This document shows positions 9,275-18,017 of a stretch of 56,438 nt of DNA, piece by piece. Position numbers and translations under genes: made by a program. Position 1 is the stretch's first letter; every line of letters begins with the position of its first letter. The stretch spans positions 1 to 56,438 of the forward strand of contig JBDHSU010000008.1 in assembly GCA_039808325.1 (NCBI GenBank), in the 5' to 3' direction. The notes beneath the pieces were generated by a model. It was given only the letters and a program-made list of their open reading frames with translations. It was not told the origin of the DNA and did not search any database. This DNA comes from JAFKKS01 sp039808325. Its GTDB lineage: Bacteria > Pseudomonadota > Alphaproteobacteria > Rhizobiales > Xanthobacteraceae.

Positions 9275-10351
9275 ATGTTTTACCGCGAAGTCGGCCAGTA
9301 CAAGACCAACTACGTCGCCGATCAGGCGGTGTTTCCGATTCTGCAGGATCGCATCGGCCTGGGCGTCATCCTGCTGATCGCGTTCGTGGTCATTCCGCTC
9401 ACCGGCGACGACTTCCTGCTCAACGCGGTGATGATCCCGTTCCTGATCTTTTCGCTCGCCGCGATGGGTCTCAACATCCTCACCGGATATACCGGGCTTC
9501 TCTCGCTCGGCACCGGCGCCTTCATGGGGGTCGGCGCGTTCGCCTGCTACAAGCTGACGACGATCTTCCCCAACGTGAACATCCTCGTTTGGGTGATCTG
9601 CTCGGGCTTCTTCTCGGCCGCGGTCGGCGCACTGTTCGGCCTGCCGTCGCTGCGCATCAAGGGCTTCTACCTCGCGGTGGCGACGCTCGCCGCGCAATTC
9701 TTCCTGGACTGGTGTTTCATCCGCATCCCGTGGCTCTACAACTACAACGCTTCGGGTGCGATTCAGGTGCCGCAGCGGATGCTCTTCGACATTCCGATCA
9801 CCGGGCCGACCGCGACGGCGATGACACGCTACTACGTCGTCCTGACGATCGTCGTGGCGATGACGTGGGTTGCTTCGAACCTCGTTCGCGGGCGGATCGG
9901 CCGCATGTGGATGGCGATCCGCGACATGGATATCGCGGCCGAACTCATCGGTATCCGGCCGCTGCCGACGAAGCTGACGGCGTTCGCCGTCTCGTCGTTC
10001 TATTGCGGCGTCGCCGGCGCTTTGCTGGTGTTCCTCTGGTACGGCGGTGCGGAAGCGGAAGTCTTCAACGTCAATCAGAGCTTCCTGATCCTGTTCATGG
10101 TGATTATCGGCGGACTCGGAAGCCTGCTCGGCTCCTATCTCGGCGCCGCGCTCATCTTCATCCTGCCGATCGTGCTGCGTATGCTGCCGCCGGCGCTCGG
10201 CCTGGAAATCCGTTCGGTGACGGTCGAGCACCTCACTTTCGTGATCATCGGCGTTCTCATCATCGTGTTCCTGATCGCCGAGCCGCACGGGCTCGCACGC
10301 CTATGGCAGGTGACGAAACAGAAATTAAGAGTGTGGCCGTTCCCGTATTGA
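9275..10351 (+). CDS. livM: Liv-type ABC transporter permease LivM
   Basis: The second inner-membrane permease of the importer, 358 residues. Typical LivM features are an N-terminal hydrophobic pair, the motif TGYTGLLSLGTGAFMGVGAF, a loop with WMAIRDMDIAAELIGI (cytoplasmic EAA-like contact to the ATPase) and the C-terminal FLIAEPHGLARLW. It starts seven bases after the heptamer hairpin and is followed by the substrate-binding protein gene. Confidence 0.93.
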   Translation: MFYREVGQYKTNYVADQAVFPILQDRIGLGVILLIAFVVIPLTGDDFLLNAVMIPFLIFSLAAMGLNILTGYTGLLSLGTGAFMGVGAFACYKLTTIFPNVNILVWVICSGFFSAAVGALFGLPSLRIKGFYLAVATLAAQFFLDWCFIRIPWLYNYNASGAIQVPQRMLFDIPITGPTATAMTRYYVVLTIVVAMTWVASNLVRGRIGRMWMAIRDMDIAAELIGIRPLPTKLTAFAVSSFYCGVAGALLVFLWYGGAEAEVFNVNQSFLILFMVIIGGLGSLLGSYLGAALIFILPIVLRMLPPALGLEIRSVTVEHLTFVIIGVLIIVFLIAEPHGLARLWQVTKQKLRVWPFPY

Positions 10352-10460
10352 TGGTGCACACTCGATCGCAATACCCGACCGGAGGGACGTGGTCCTGGCT
10401 GGAACGGGAGGACAGGAAGGCGGCCGGACGCACGGCCACCGACACCATGGAGGACGATCA

Positions 10461-11795
10461 ATGCGCGTAAAGCATTTCGCGTTCGGCGCTGCCGTGCTGG
10501 CCGCCGGGGCACTTCTTGCCCCCGTTGGCCCGGCGCAGGCGCAGGACAGCATCTATGTTCCGCTGTTCACCTACCGCACCGGCCCGTTCGGCGGTTCGGG
10601 CACGCCGATCGCCAACGGCATGCATGACTACCTGACCATGCTGAACGAGCGTGACGGCGGCATCGGCGGCGTGAAGCTCAACGTCGAGGAGTGCGAGACC
10701 GGCTACGACACCAAGAAGGGCGTCGAGTGCTACGAGCAGGTGAAGGGCAAGAACCCGGTGCAGATCGGTCCCTGGTCGACCGGCATCACCCTGCAGCTCA
10801 TTCCGAAGGCGGCGGTCGACAAGATTCCGATTCTGTCGATGAGCTATGGCCTCTCCGCGTCGGCGGACGGCAATACGTTCCCGTGGATCTTCATCCCGCC
10901 GAACACCTACTGGGACGGCGCGTCCGTCTTCATCAAACATGCGGCGACCACGGAAGGCGGCATCGAGAAGCTGAAGGGCAAGAAGATCGGCCTCGTGTAT
11001 CTTGACGCGCCTTACGGCAAGGAGCCGATCCCGCTGCTCGAGGCGCTGGCGAAGGATTACGGCTTCGAGCTGAAGCTCTATCCGGTGCCGGCGGCCGAGA
11101 TGCAGAACCAGTCGTCGCTGTGGCTCAACGTGCGCCGCGACAAGCCGGACTGGATTTACATCCAGGGCTGGGGCGCGATGAACCCGACGGCCGTCAAGGA
11201 AGCGGCGAAGATCAACTTCCCGATGAACAAGCTGGTCGGCGTCTGGTGGGCCGGCGGCGATGACGACGCGCGCGCCGGCGGCGCCTCTGCGAAGGGCTAC
11301 AGCTCGCTCGCCTTCAACATGGCCGGCAGCGACTTCCCGGTGATGAAGGACATCCAGAAATACGTCGTCGAGAAGGGCAAAAGCCAGGTGACGTCGCCCG
11401 ACAAGGTGGGCGAGGCACACTACAATCGCGGCGTCTTCAATTCGATGCTGATCGCGGAAGGCATCCGCACCGCGCAGAAGATCACCGGCAAGAAGGCGAT
11501 CACCGGCGAGGATATGCGTCGCGGTCTCGAGGCGCTCAACATCACCGATGCGCGGCTGAAGGAGATGGGGGCGGAAGGCTTCACGGCGCCGGTCAAGGTC
11601 TCCTGCGCCGATCATAGCGGCCACAACAAGATCTTCATCGCGCAGTGGGACGGCACGAAGTACGTCAAGGCGTCCGACTGGATCGAGCCGCTGAAGGACA
11701 AGGTTCGTCCGCTCATCGACGAAGCCGCGAAGAGCTACGCGACCTCGACGACCGGCTGGCCGAAGCGAACGGAAGCTTGCGAGAAGTCGTCGTAG
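10461..11795 (+). CDS. Liv-type periplasmic substrate-binding protein
   Basis: Periplasmic receptor of the Liv importer, type 1 periplasmic-binding fold. From ATG 10461 the protein has 444 residues, preceded by GGAGG at a spacing of about 7. A signal peptide (MRVKHFAFGAAVLAAGALL, cleaved near AQAQD) is followed by VPLFTYRTGPFG and, further on, KKIGLVYLDAPYGKE, a ligand-domain stretch typical of the group that works with aromatic-acid gene clusters. It lies between livM and livF, so the operon order is G-H-M-binding protein-F. Confidence 0.9.
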   Translation: MRVKHFAFGAAVLAAGALLAPVGPAQAQDSIYVPLFTYRTGPFGGSGTPIANGMHDYLTMLNERDGGIGGVKLNVEECETGYDTKKGVECYEQVKGKNPVQIGPWSTGITLQLIPKAAVDKIPILSMSYGLSASADGNTFPWIFIPPNTYWDGASVFIKHAATTEGGIEKLKGKKIGLVYLDAPYGKEPIPLLEALAKDYGFELKLYPVPAAEMQNQSSLWLNVRRDKPDWIYIQGWGAMNPTAVKEAAKINFPMNKLVGVWWAGGDDDARAGGASAKGYSSLAFNMAGSDFPVMKDIQKYVVEKGKSQVTSPDKVGEAHYNRGVFNSMLIAEGIRTAQKITGKKAITGEDMRRGLEALNITDARLKEMGAEGFTAPVKVSCADHSGHNKIFIAQWDGTKYVKASDWIEPLKDKVRPLIDEAAKSYATSTTGWPKRTEACEKSS

Positions 11796-11810
11796 GCGGT
11801 TGGGCCAATG

Positions 11811-11838
11811 ATATCTCCCCGTGTAAGCGGGGAGATAT
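11811..11838. other. Perfect stem-loop after the binding-protein gene
   Basis: Ten-base stem atatctcccc / ggggagatat with a loop of about 8 bases, sixteen bases after the stop codon. There is no T-run, so it is more likely an mRNA-stabilising hairpin that favours the binding-protein segment than a Rho-independent terminator. Confidence 0.5.
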
Positions 11839-11847
11839 TCAGTGGTT

Positions 11848-11946
11848 GTCATGCCCGCGAAGGCGGGCATCCAGTAGTCACAGAGCTGGCGAGAACGCTC
11901 GAGACGCTACGGCGTACTGGGTCCCCGCTTTTGCGGGGACGACGAC
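11848..11946. repeat. Paired hairpin repeat (gcccgcgaaggcgggc / gtccccgcttttgcggggac)
   Basis: Two small palindromes (tcatgcccgcgaaggcgggc and gtccccgcttttgcggggac) are separated by about 50 bp. A partial relative of the first palindrome is at 36614-36641. This is a well-known style of intergenic repeat in Bradyrhizobium relatives. It fills the space between the binding-protein gene and livF. Confidence 0.7.
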
Positions 11947-11968
11947 GGAAAGCAGGATAGCCAAGACC

Positions 11969-12820
11969 ATGAGCGCGATGCCTTCGACTGCCGGTGCAGC
12001 AAAAGAACCCGCGGCCGCCGCCAATATCCTCTCCGTCAACAACATCGAGGTCGTCTACGACCACGTCATCCTCGTGCTCAAGGGCGTGTCGCTGGATGTC
12101 GCGAAAGGCGGCATCGTCGCGCTGCTCGGCGCCAACGGCGCCGGCAAAACCACCACGCTCAAGGCGATCTCCAACCTGCTGCATTCGGAGCGCGGCGAGG
12201 TCACCAAAGGCTCGATCGTCTTCGACGGCGAGGAGGTGCAGGCGCGCTCGCCGAACGAACTCGTTCGCCGTGGCTGCATCCAGGTGATGGAAGGCCGCGA
12301 ATGTTTCGGCCACCTCACGATCGAGGAGAATCTGCTGACCGGCGCGTTCACGCGGCGAGACGGCAATGCGGCCATCCGCACCGACCTCGAGCGTATCTAC
12401 ACCTACTTTCCGCGCCTGCGCGAGCGGCGCAATTCGATGGCGGGCTACACGTCCGGCGGCGAGCAGCAGATGTGCGCGGTCGGCCGCGCGCTGATGTCGC
12501 GGCCGAAGATGATCCTGCTCGACGAGCCGTCGATGGGGCTTGCGCCGCAAATCGTGGAGGAGATCTTCGAGATCGTGCGCGCGCTCAACGAGAAGGAAAA
12601 CGTCTCCTTCCTGCTGGCGGAACAGAACACCAATATGGCGCTGAAATACGCGCGCTACGGCTACATTCTCGAAAGCGGCCGCGTGGTGCTCGACGGCGAC
12701 GCCAAGTCGTTGCGCGAGAACGAGGACGTGAAGGAATTCTATCTCGGCGCCGCGGGCGATGCCCGCAAGTCGTTCCGCAATGTGAAGCACTACAAGCGAC
12801 GCAAGCGCTGGCTGGCCTGA
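11969..12820 (+). CDS. livF: Liv-type ABC transporter ATP-binding protein LivF
   Basis: Second ATPase of the importer. From ATG 11969 (AGGATAG upstream) it has 283 residues: Walker A GANGAGKT (54-61), signature SGGEQQMCAVGRAL, Walker B MILLDEP and a LivF-type C-terminus. Longer in-frame starts would read through the repeat element at 11848-11946 and are rejected. A short Ala-rich N-terminal extension precedes the conserved domain. The LysE-type exporter gene follows after three bases. Confidence 0.92.
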   Translation: MSAMPSTAGAAKEPAAAANILSVNNIEVVYDHVILVLKGVSLDVAKGGIVALLGANGAGKTTTLKAISNLLHSERGEVTKGSIVFDGEEVQARSPNELVRRGCIQVMEGRECFGHLTIEENLLTGAFTRRDGNAAIRTDLERIYTYFPRLRERRNSMAGYTSGGEQQMCAVGRALMSRPKMILLDEPSMGLAPQIVEEIFEIVRALNEKENVSFLLAEQNTNMALKYARYGYILESGRVVLDGDAKSLRENEDVKEFYLGAAGDARKSFRNVKHYKRRKRWLA

Positions 12821-12823
12821 TCG

Positions 12824-13456
12824 ATGCCGCTCGCGATTGAAACGTGGCTCGCATTCGCGGCGCTCGCCCTCGGCCTCGTGCTGACGCCCGGACCCAACAT
12901 GATCTATCTCGTCTCGCGTTCGCTCAGCCAAGGCTGGCGCGCGGGGGCGATCTCGCTCGCCGGCACGGCGGCGGGCTTCGTCGTCTTCGTGCTCTCGGCG
13001 GCGTTCGGGCTCACCGCCATCGCGCTTGCGGTGCCGTTCGTCTACGAGGCCATCAAGTTCGCGGGCGCTGCGTATCTGCTGTGGCTGGCATGGCAGTCCG
13101 TCAAGCCCGGCGGCGCGTCGCCCTTCGTGACGCGGAATCTGCCCCCTGCCGGGGTGCGGCGACTTTTTGTGATGGGTCTGCTGACGAGCCTGCTCAATCC
13201 GAAAGTGGCGTTGTTTTACGTGGCGCTGCTGCCGCAATTCGTCGATCCCATGCGCGGCGGCCTGCTGGCGCAGCACCTGCTTCTCGGCACGACGCAGATC
13301 GCCATCAGCCTGACCGTCAACTTCATGTTCATTCTTGCCGCCGGAGCGGTCGCGACGTTCTTCGCACGCAATCCTTTCTGGCTTGCCGTGCAGCGTTACC
13401 TGATGGGTTTCGTTCTCGGCGGCCTCGCCGTGCGGCTTGCGTTCGAGCGGAGGTGA
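12824..13456 (+). CDS. LysE/RhtB-family amino acid exporter
   Basis: An inner-membrane exporter of 210 residues with about six transmembrane segments. The family hallmark is near the N-terminus: LTPGPNMIYLVSRSLSQG, followed by a glycine-rich second helix. RhtB/LysE proteins export amino acids or analogues. It is packed between livF and the phenylacetate-CoA ligase homologue with three-base gaps, so it is co-transcribed and may serve as a safety valve for the imported substrate; that role is inference. Confidence 0.88.
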   Translation: MPLAIETWLAFAALALGLVLTPGPNMIYLVSRSLSQGWRAGAISLAGTAAGFVVFVLSAAFGLTAIALAVPFVYEAIKFAGAAYLLWLAWQSVKPGGASPFVTRNLPPAGVRRLFVMGLLTSLLNPKVALFYVALLPQFVDPMRGGLLAQHLLLGTTQIAISLTVNFMFILAAGAVATFFARNPFWLAVQRYLMGFVLGGLAVRLAFERR

Positions 13457-13459
13457 TCG

Positions 13460-14692
13460 ATGTCGCAGCATTTCGACGCGCTGGAGACGCGCGCGCCGGC
13501 GGAGCGCGAAGCGGCGCAGTTCGCCCGATTGCCGGATGCGCTCGCGCATGCCCTGGCCGCGCCGGGATGGGCGAGGCATCTCGCCGGCCTCGACCCGACG
13601 AAAATTACCTCGCGGCGCGAACTGGCGTCCCTGCCGCTGCTGCGCAAATCGGACCTCGTGCGGTTGCAGCGGGACGATCCGCCGTTCGCCGGCTTCGCGG
13701 TCGTCGCGCCGGGCAGGGCGAAGCGTCTCTTCATGTCGCCGGGGCCGATCTTCGAGCCGGAAGGGCATGGCGTCGATGGCGGCGGCGCCGCGCGGGCGCT
13801 GTTCGCGGCCGGATTCCGGCCCGGCGATATCGCGCACAACGCGTTCTCGCATCACCTGACGCCCGGCGCCTACATCCTTGAGGCGGGCGCGCATGCGCTC
13901 GGCTGCGCGACGATTCCCGGCGGCATCGGCAACACCGAGCAGCAGATCGAAGCGATCGCGCACTACCGCGCCAGCGGCTACATCGGCACGCCGGATTTTC
14001 TGAAGATCGTCCTCGATGCCGCCGACAAGGCCGGAAAGGACGTGTCGTCGCTCAAGCGCGCGCTGATGTCCGGGGCGGCGCTGCCGGCATCGCTGCGCGA
14101 CGCGCTTGCCGGGCGCGGCGTGACGGCGATGCAGTGCTACGCGATCGCGGAAGTCGGCGTCATCGCCTACGAGAGCGAGGCGCGCGAGGGGTTGATCGTC
14201 AACGAGCATGTGATCGTCGAGATCGTGCGGCCGGGAACCGGCGAGCCGGTACCGGACGGCGAGGTCGGCGAAGTGGTCGTGACCTCCTTCGATTCCGACT
14301 ATCCGATGATCCGCCTCGCGACCGGCGACCTTTCGGCGGTGCTGGCGGGGGTGTCGCCATGCGGGCGCACGAACATGCGCATCAAGGGGTGGATGGGGCG
14401 CGCCGACCAGACCGCCAAGGTGAAGGGCATGTTCGTGCGGCCGGAGCAGGTCGCCGAGATCGCCAAGCGGCATCCGGAAGTTCTGCGTCTGCGCCTCGTC
14501 GTCACGCGCGCGAACGAGCAGGACGCAATGATCCTGCATGCCGAATGCACGCACCCGTCCGACGCGCTGGCCGCGGCGCTGGCGGAGGCGTTGCAGGCGG
14601 CCACCAAGGTGCGCGGGACGGTGAAGCTCGCATCGCCCGGTTCGCTGCCGAACGACGGCAAGGTGATCGCCGACGAACGACCGGTGGGGTGA
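13460..14692 (+). CDS. paaK: Phenylacetate-CoA ligase family AMP-forming enzyme
   Basis: An adenylate-forming ligase of the PaaK family, 410 residues (family usually 410-440). Supporting stretches are YIGTPDFLKIVLD, LMSGAALPASLRD, MQCYAIAEVG, the TGD segment IRLATGDLSA and the C-terminal hinge/lysine region MGRADQTAKVKGMFVRPEQ, all in PaaK order. GGAGG overlapping the end of the exporter gene supports the ATG. With the indolepyruvate:ferredoxin oxidoreductase upstream, it would supply aryl-acetyl-CoA from the free acid. The first glycine-rich loop (MSPGPIFEPEGHG) is less canonical than in true PaaK, so the aryl substrate may differ. Confidence 0.85.
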   Translation: MSQHFDALETRAPAEREAAQFARLPDALAHALAAPGWARHLAGLDPTKITSRRELASLPLLRKSDLVRLQRDDPPFAGFAVVAPGRAKRLFMSPGPIFEPEGHGVDGGGAARALFAAGFRPGDIAHNAFSHHLTPGAYILEAGAHALGCATIPGGIGNTEQQIEAIAHYRASGYIGTPDFLKIVLDAADKAGKDVSSLKRALMSGAALPASLRDALAGRGVTAMQCYAIAEVGVIAYESEAREGLIVNEHVIVEIVRPGTGEPVPDGEVGEVVVTSFDSDYPMIRLATGDLSAVLAGVSPCGRTNMRIKGWMGRADQTAKVKGMFVRPEQVAEIAKRHPEVLRLRLVVTRANEQDAMILHAECTHPSDALAAALAEALQAATKVRGTVKLASPGSLPNDGKVIADERPVG

Positions 14693-14704
14693 ACGACCGG
14701 TGGG
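14675..14704 (+). repeat. 16-bp tandem duplication across the ligase stop codon
   Basis: gaacgaccggtgggg at 14675 recurs at 14691 as gaacgaccggtggga, so a 16-bp unit is present twice in direct tandem. The first copy encodes the last residues of the ligase; the second begins at the stop codon. Confidence 0.8.
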
Positions 14705-14735
14705 ATGAAGTCCCACGCTTCGATCCGATACTCTC

Positions 14736-14787
14736 CATCATCCTGAGGTGCGCGGCGCGAAGCGCCGAGCCTCGAAGGACGACGGCC
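14736..14787. repeat. Intergenic palindromic repeat, family A, copy 2
   Basis: Reverse-complement copy of the element at 3242-3293 (catcatcctgaggtg at the left, cctcgaaggacgacgg at the right, with an inner gcggcgcgaagcgccg palindrome). It lies between the convergent ligase and phosphoesterase genes and may act as a bidirectional terminator, though it has no T-run. Confidence 0.75.
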
Positions 14788-14809
14788 CGTGACTCGTGGC
14801 CCGACGCGC

Positions 14810-16342
14810 TTACTCCACCTTCAGGCGTCCCTCGACGCCGGTGCGGATCGTGCCGAGCGCTTCGAGATGCTCCATCACCGCCGGCGCGAGCAGCGGCGCG
14901 TCGTAGTCGGGCGTGATGCGGTCGGCGTTCCGGAACATGACGTAATCGTCGCCGCCGCGCGCGATGAAGTCGTTGATGGCGACGCGATAGCGGCGCTTGT
15001 CGTCGAGCGGGGCGCCGCCGACGGTGATGGCGGTCACGCGTCGTCCGGCCGGCCGGGACGGATCGAACCGCACCGTCATGCCGGAGACTTGCGGAAACCG
15101 GCCGCTCGGCGTGGGAAGCTTCGCGAGCCCGTTCTCCATCGCCGCGCGCAGGCCGGCGCCGTCGATCGAGACGACGACGATGCGGTTGCCGAAGGGAAGC
15201 TCCGAGAGCACATCCTGCCGGGTGATGACGAGGCCGGCCGTGTAGACCTTGCCGGCTCGGATGCCGCCGCCGTTCATCACCGCCGCGTCGGCATGCGTCG
15301 AGCGCCGCATGGCGTCGGCGATGAGGTTGCCGACCGCGGCCTCGCCGGTGCGCAGCGTGGCGCTGCGCGTATCGAGCTCGATGGCGGAGGTCGCGAGCGG
15401 CGTTTTCAGCTCTCGCTCCAGCCGGGCCTGGAACCCGGCGACGACCGCGGCGACCTCCGGGTCGGGCGTCACCGTCGCCGTGTCGACGATGCGAAACTGC
15501 GGCCACCACTTCGTCGCGCGCTTGCCGTCCTTCTCGCTCACCGTGACGGTAACGTCGATCGCGGTGACGTAGTGGGCGTCATAGCTCGACTCGACGATGG
15601 CGGAGCGCTCGTCGTGGGCGATGAAGAGATCGTGCGTGTGCCCGGTCAGCATCAGGTCGATCGCGGGATTGAACTGCAAGGCCAAGCTGTCGCCGCGGTC
15701 GCAATGCATCACTGCGACGACGAAATCCGCGCCCTCCTGCCGCAGCGCCGCCGCCTGCGCGCGCGCGGTGTCGATCGTGCTCGAAAAGCGCAGGTCCTCC
15801 GTCGAGGAACTCATCGGGGAGCGCTCGTAGGCGAGGCCGATCAGGCCGATCCTGACGCCGTCGATGTCGATGATCGCGCGGTCCTTGAAGGCGGGGAGCG
15901 CGGCGCCGTCGGCCGTGCGGAGGTTGGCGGCATAGAGGGGAAACCTCGCCTCCGCCATGCGCTCGAGAAATGTCGCCTTGCCGAAATCGAATTCGTGGTT
16001 GCCGGGCACGAAGATATCCGGCGCCAGCATATTGGTCAGCGTGACGATATGCGCGCCGCGATCGAGTCCCGACATCAGGGAGGGGGAGAGCGTGTCGCCG
16101 CCGTGGGCGAACACGACATGGCCGCCCTTGGCGCGCTCGGCCTTGACGACGGCCGCAAGCCGGGCGAAGCCGCCACGCGTCTTTCCGTCGCTGCCCTCCT
16201 GCGCATCCATGAGGTAGATATCATTGGTGAGGACGAAGGTGACGGTTGTGGAGGCGGCCGTTCGCGCGCGCGCGAGCGTCGTCCGCACGGTCGCCAGCAA
16301 GGCGCCGAGCCAGGTCAAAAAACGGCGACGCGTCAAATGCAT
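14810..16342 (-). CDS. Tat-exported 5'-nucleotidase / UDP-sugar hydrolase-type metallophosphoesterase
   Basis: Periplasmic nucleotide phosphohydrolase, 510 residues from the ATG at 16342 (GGGGA upstream). The N-terminus MHLTRRRFLTWLGALLA is a twin-arginine signal. The metallophosphatase motifs GGDTLSPS and GNHEFDFG and a later HTHD stretch in LMLTGHTHDLF are present, followed by the C-terminal 5'-nucleotidase substrate domain (GNLIADAMR, MNGGGIRAG, PFGNRIVVV, INDFIARGGDDY). The first metal motif is NDIYLMD, with Tyr where UshA-type enzymes have His (N-D-x-H). It is divergent from hemH with 74 bp between. Confidence 0.87.
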   Translation of the reverse strand: MHLTRRRFLTWLGALLATVRTTLARARTAASTTVTFVLTNDIYLMDAQEGSDGKTRGGFARLAAVVKAERAKGGHVVFAHGGDTLSPSLMSGLDRGAHIVTLTNMLAPDIFVPGNHEFDFGKATFLERMAEARFPLYAANLRTADGAALPAFKDRAIIDIDGVRIGLIGLAYERSPMSSSTEDLRFSSTIDTARAQAAALRQEGADFVVAVMHCDRGDSLALQFNPAIDLMLTGHTHDLFIAHDERSAIVESSYDAHYVTAIDVTVTVSEKDGKRATKWWPQFRIVDTATVTPDPEVAAVVAGFQARLERELKTPLATSAIELDTRSATLRTGEAAVGNLIADAMRRSTHADAAVMNGGGIRAGKVYTAGLVITRQDVLSELPFGNRIVVVSIDGAGLRAAMENGLAKLPTPSGRFPQVSGMTVRFDPSRPAGRRVTAITVGGAPLDDKRRYRVAINDFIARGGDDYVMFRNADRITPDYDAPLLAPAVMEHLEALGTIRTGVEGRLKVE

Positions 16343-16416
16343 GCTATTCCCCGCAGGACGTGCCGCTGCCATATCATGGGACCGAACCCGCGCGCCAACC
16401 GACCGATGCTCTTATC

Positions 16417-17460
16417 ATGAACGACATGACACCAATGCCGCCCCCGCCTGTGACAAAAAGCGAGGCCGTCGGCGTTCTCCTGGTCAACCTCGGGACACCG
16501 GACGCGACCGATTACTGGTCGATGCGGCGGTATCTCAAGGAGTTCCTGTCGGATCCGCGCGTGATCGAGGAGAACCGCACCAAGTGGTGGCTGGTGCTCA
16601 ACCTCATCGTCCTGTCGGTGCGTCCGGGCCGCAAGGGGCGCGATTACGACGGCATCTGGAACAAGGAGCGCGACGAGTCGCCGCTTAAGACCATCACACG
16701 GGGGCAGGCGGAAAAGCTCGCCGCCACGCTCGGCTTCTCCGATACGCCAGTGGTCGTCGATTGGGCGATGCGTTACGGCAACCCGTCGATCGCGGCGCGG
16801 ATCGAGGCGCTGGCGGCGGCAGGATGTTCGCGCCTGCTCGTTGTGCCGCTCTATCCGCAATATGCGGCGGCGACGAGCGCCACCGTGTGCGACAAGGTGT
16901 TCGAGAAGCTCGCCGCCATGCGGGCGCAACCGGTGCTGCGCGTGGCGCCGCCTTACTACCAGGACCCGGTCTATATCGACGCCTTGGCGAAGTCGCTGGA
17001 GCAGGAGCTTGCCAAGCTCAGTTTCACGCCGGAGATCATTCTCGCCTCATTTCACGGCGTGCCAAAGGATTACATCACCCTCGGCGACCCTTATCGCGAT
17101 CAATGCGTCGAGACGGTGCGTCTGCTGCGCGAGCGGCTGGGGATGAGCGAGGAGCGCTTGATGCTCACGTTCCAGTCGCGGTTCGGGCCGGAGGAGTGGC
17201 TGCAGCCCTATACCGACATGACCGTGAAGGCGCTGGCCGCGCAGGGCGTGAAGAGTCTCGCGGTGATCACGCCGGGGTTCGCGGCCGATTGCCTGGAGAC
17301 GCTGGAGGAGATCGCGGTCGAGAATGCGGAATTCTTCAAGCACGGCGGCGGTGAGAATTTCGCCGCCATTCCTTGCCTTAACGACAGCGACCTGGGCGTT
17401 CGCGTCATCCGCGAAGTGGTGCAACGCGAGTTGATGGGCTGGGTCTCGCTGGCGCGATGA
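16417..17460 (+). CDS. hemH: Ferrochelatase
   Basis: Inserts Fe2+ into protoporphyrin IX, the last step of protohaem synthesis, at the inner membrane. From ATG 16417 it has 347 residues. Conserved features are LLVNLGTPDAT at the N-terminus, PLYPQYAAATSA, the catalytic SFHGVPKDY (His about 213), the LTFQSRFGPEEWLQPYTD block and PGFAADCLETLEE with the second catalytic acid. Proteobacterial in type, without an N-terminal targeting extension; longer in-frame starts would overlap the divergent gene. Confidence 0.96.
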   Translation: MNDMTPMPPPPVTKSEAVGVLLVNLGTPDATDYWSMRRYLKEFLSDPRVIEENRTKWWLVLNLIVLSVRPGRKGRDYDGIWNKERDESPLKTITRGQAEKLAATLGFSDTPVVVDWAMRYGNPSIAARIEALAAAGCSRLLVVPLYPQYAAATSATVCDKVFEKLAAMRAQPVLRVAPPYYQDPVYIDALAKSLEQELAKLSFTPEIILASFHGVPKDYITLGDPYRDQCVETVRLLRERLGMSEERLMLTFQSRFGPEEWLQPYTDMTVKALAAQGVKSLAVITPGFAADCLETLEEIAVENAEFFKHGGGENFAAIPCLNDSDLGVRVIREVVQRELMGWVSLAR

Positions 17461-17527
17461 GCGGCAATCTCCTAGAAGAAGGCCGGCGAGCGCATAGGGG
17501 CTCGCAGGTGCCGGGAGGGAGACGACC

Positions 17528-17836
17528 TTGATTCACGTTCTTGCGATGATCACCACCAAGCCCGGCCAGCGCGACAAGGTGCTGGAGATCTTCCGCGCCA
17601 ATGTGCCGGCCGTGCACGCGGAAAAAGGCTGCATCGAATACGGCGCGACCGTCGACGCCGACGGCATCGGTCCGGTGCAGACGAAGCTCGGGCCCGACAC
17701 GTTCGTCGTCGTTGAAAAGTGGGAAAGCGCCGACGCGCTCAAGGCGCATGGCGCCTCGCCGCATATGGCCGCCTACGGCGCCAAGACCAAGGAGATGCTG
17801 GCAAGCCGCGTCATCCACGTGCTTTCGCCCGCGTAG
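17528..17836 (+). CDS. Antibiotic biosynthesis monooxygenase (ABM) domain protein, YgiN-like
   Basis: A 102-residue ferredoxin-like ABM domain of the quinol monooxygenase/YgiN type, which handles quinones or related aromatics or serves as a small stress protein. MIHVLAMITTKPGQRDKVLE, an EKGCIEYGATVD strand and VVEKWESADALKAH (the W-E-S hallmark) are visible. The start is TTG, supported by the purine-rich GGGAGGGAGACGAC just upstream. It stands alone between hemH and the SPFH gene. Confidence 0.85.
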   Translation: MIHVLAMITTKPGQRDKVLEIFRANVPAVHAEKGCIEYGATVDADGIGPVQTKLGPDTFVVVEKWESADALKAHGASPHMAAYGAKTKEMLASRVIHVLSPA

Positions 17837-18017
17837 GCGGGCGGCGCGGCTTCGCTTCTTCCCGCAAGCGGGGAGGAGAGGCAGAGCCGATTATGGGGAC
17901 TGCGTTGAACCCCGCGCGTCCGAGCGGCGGCTAAAGCGGACACGGAATGTCGCGGCGGCCGGCGCTTGTCGGGGCGGACGCGGCGTTCCACAATGTCCGT
18001 TCCGAAAAGGGGGCGTT

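Noticed and set aside
11849..14716. 955-codon open frame on the minus strand opposite livF, the exporter and the PaaK-like gene
   Set aside because: It runs antisense to three well-supported genes and across an intergenic repeat, with no family resemblance.
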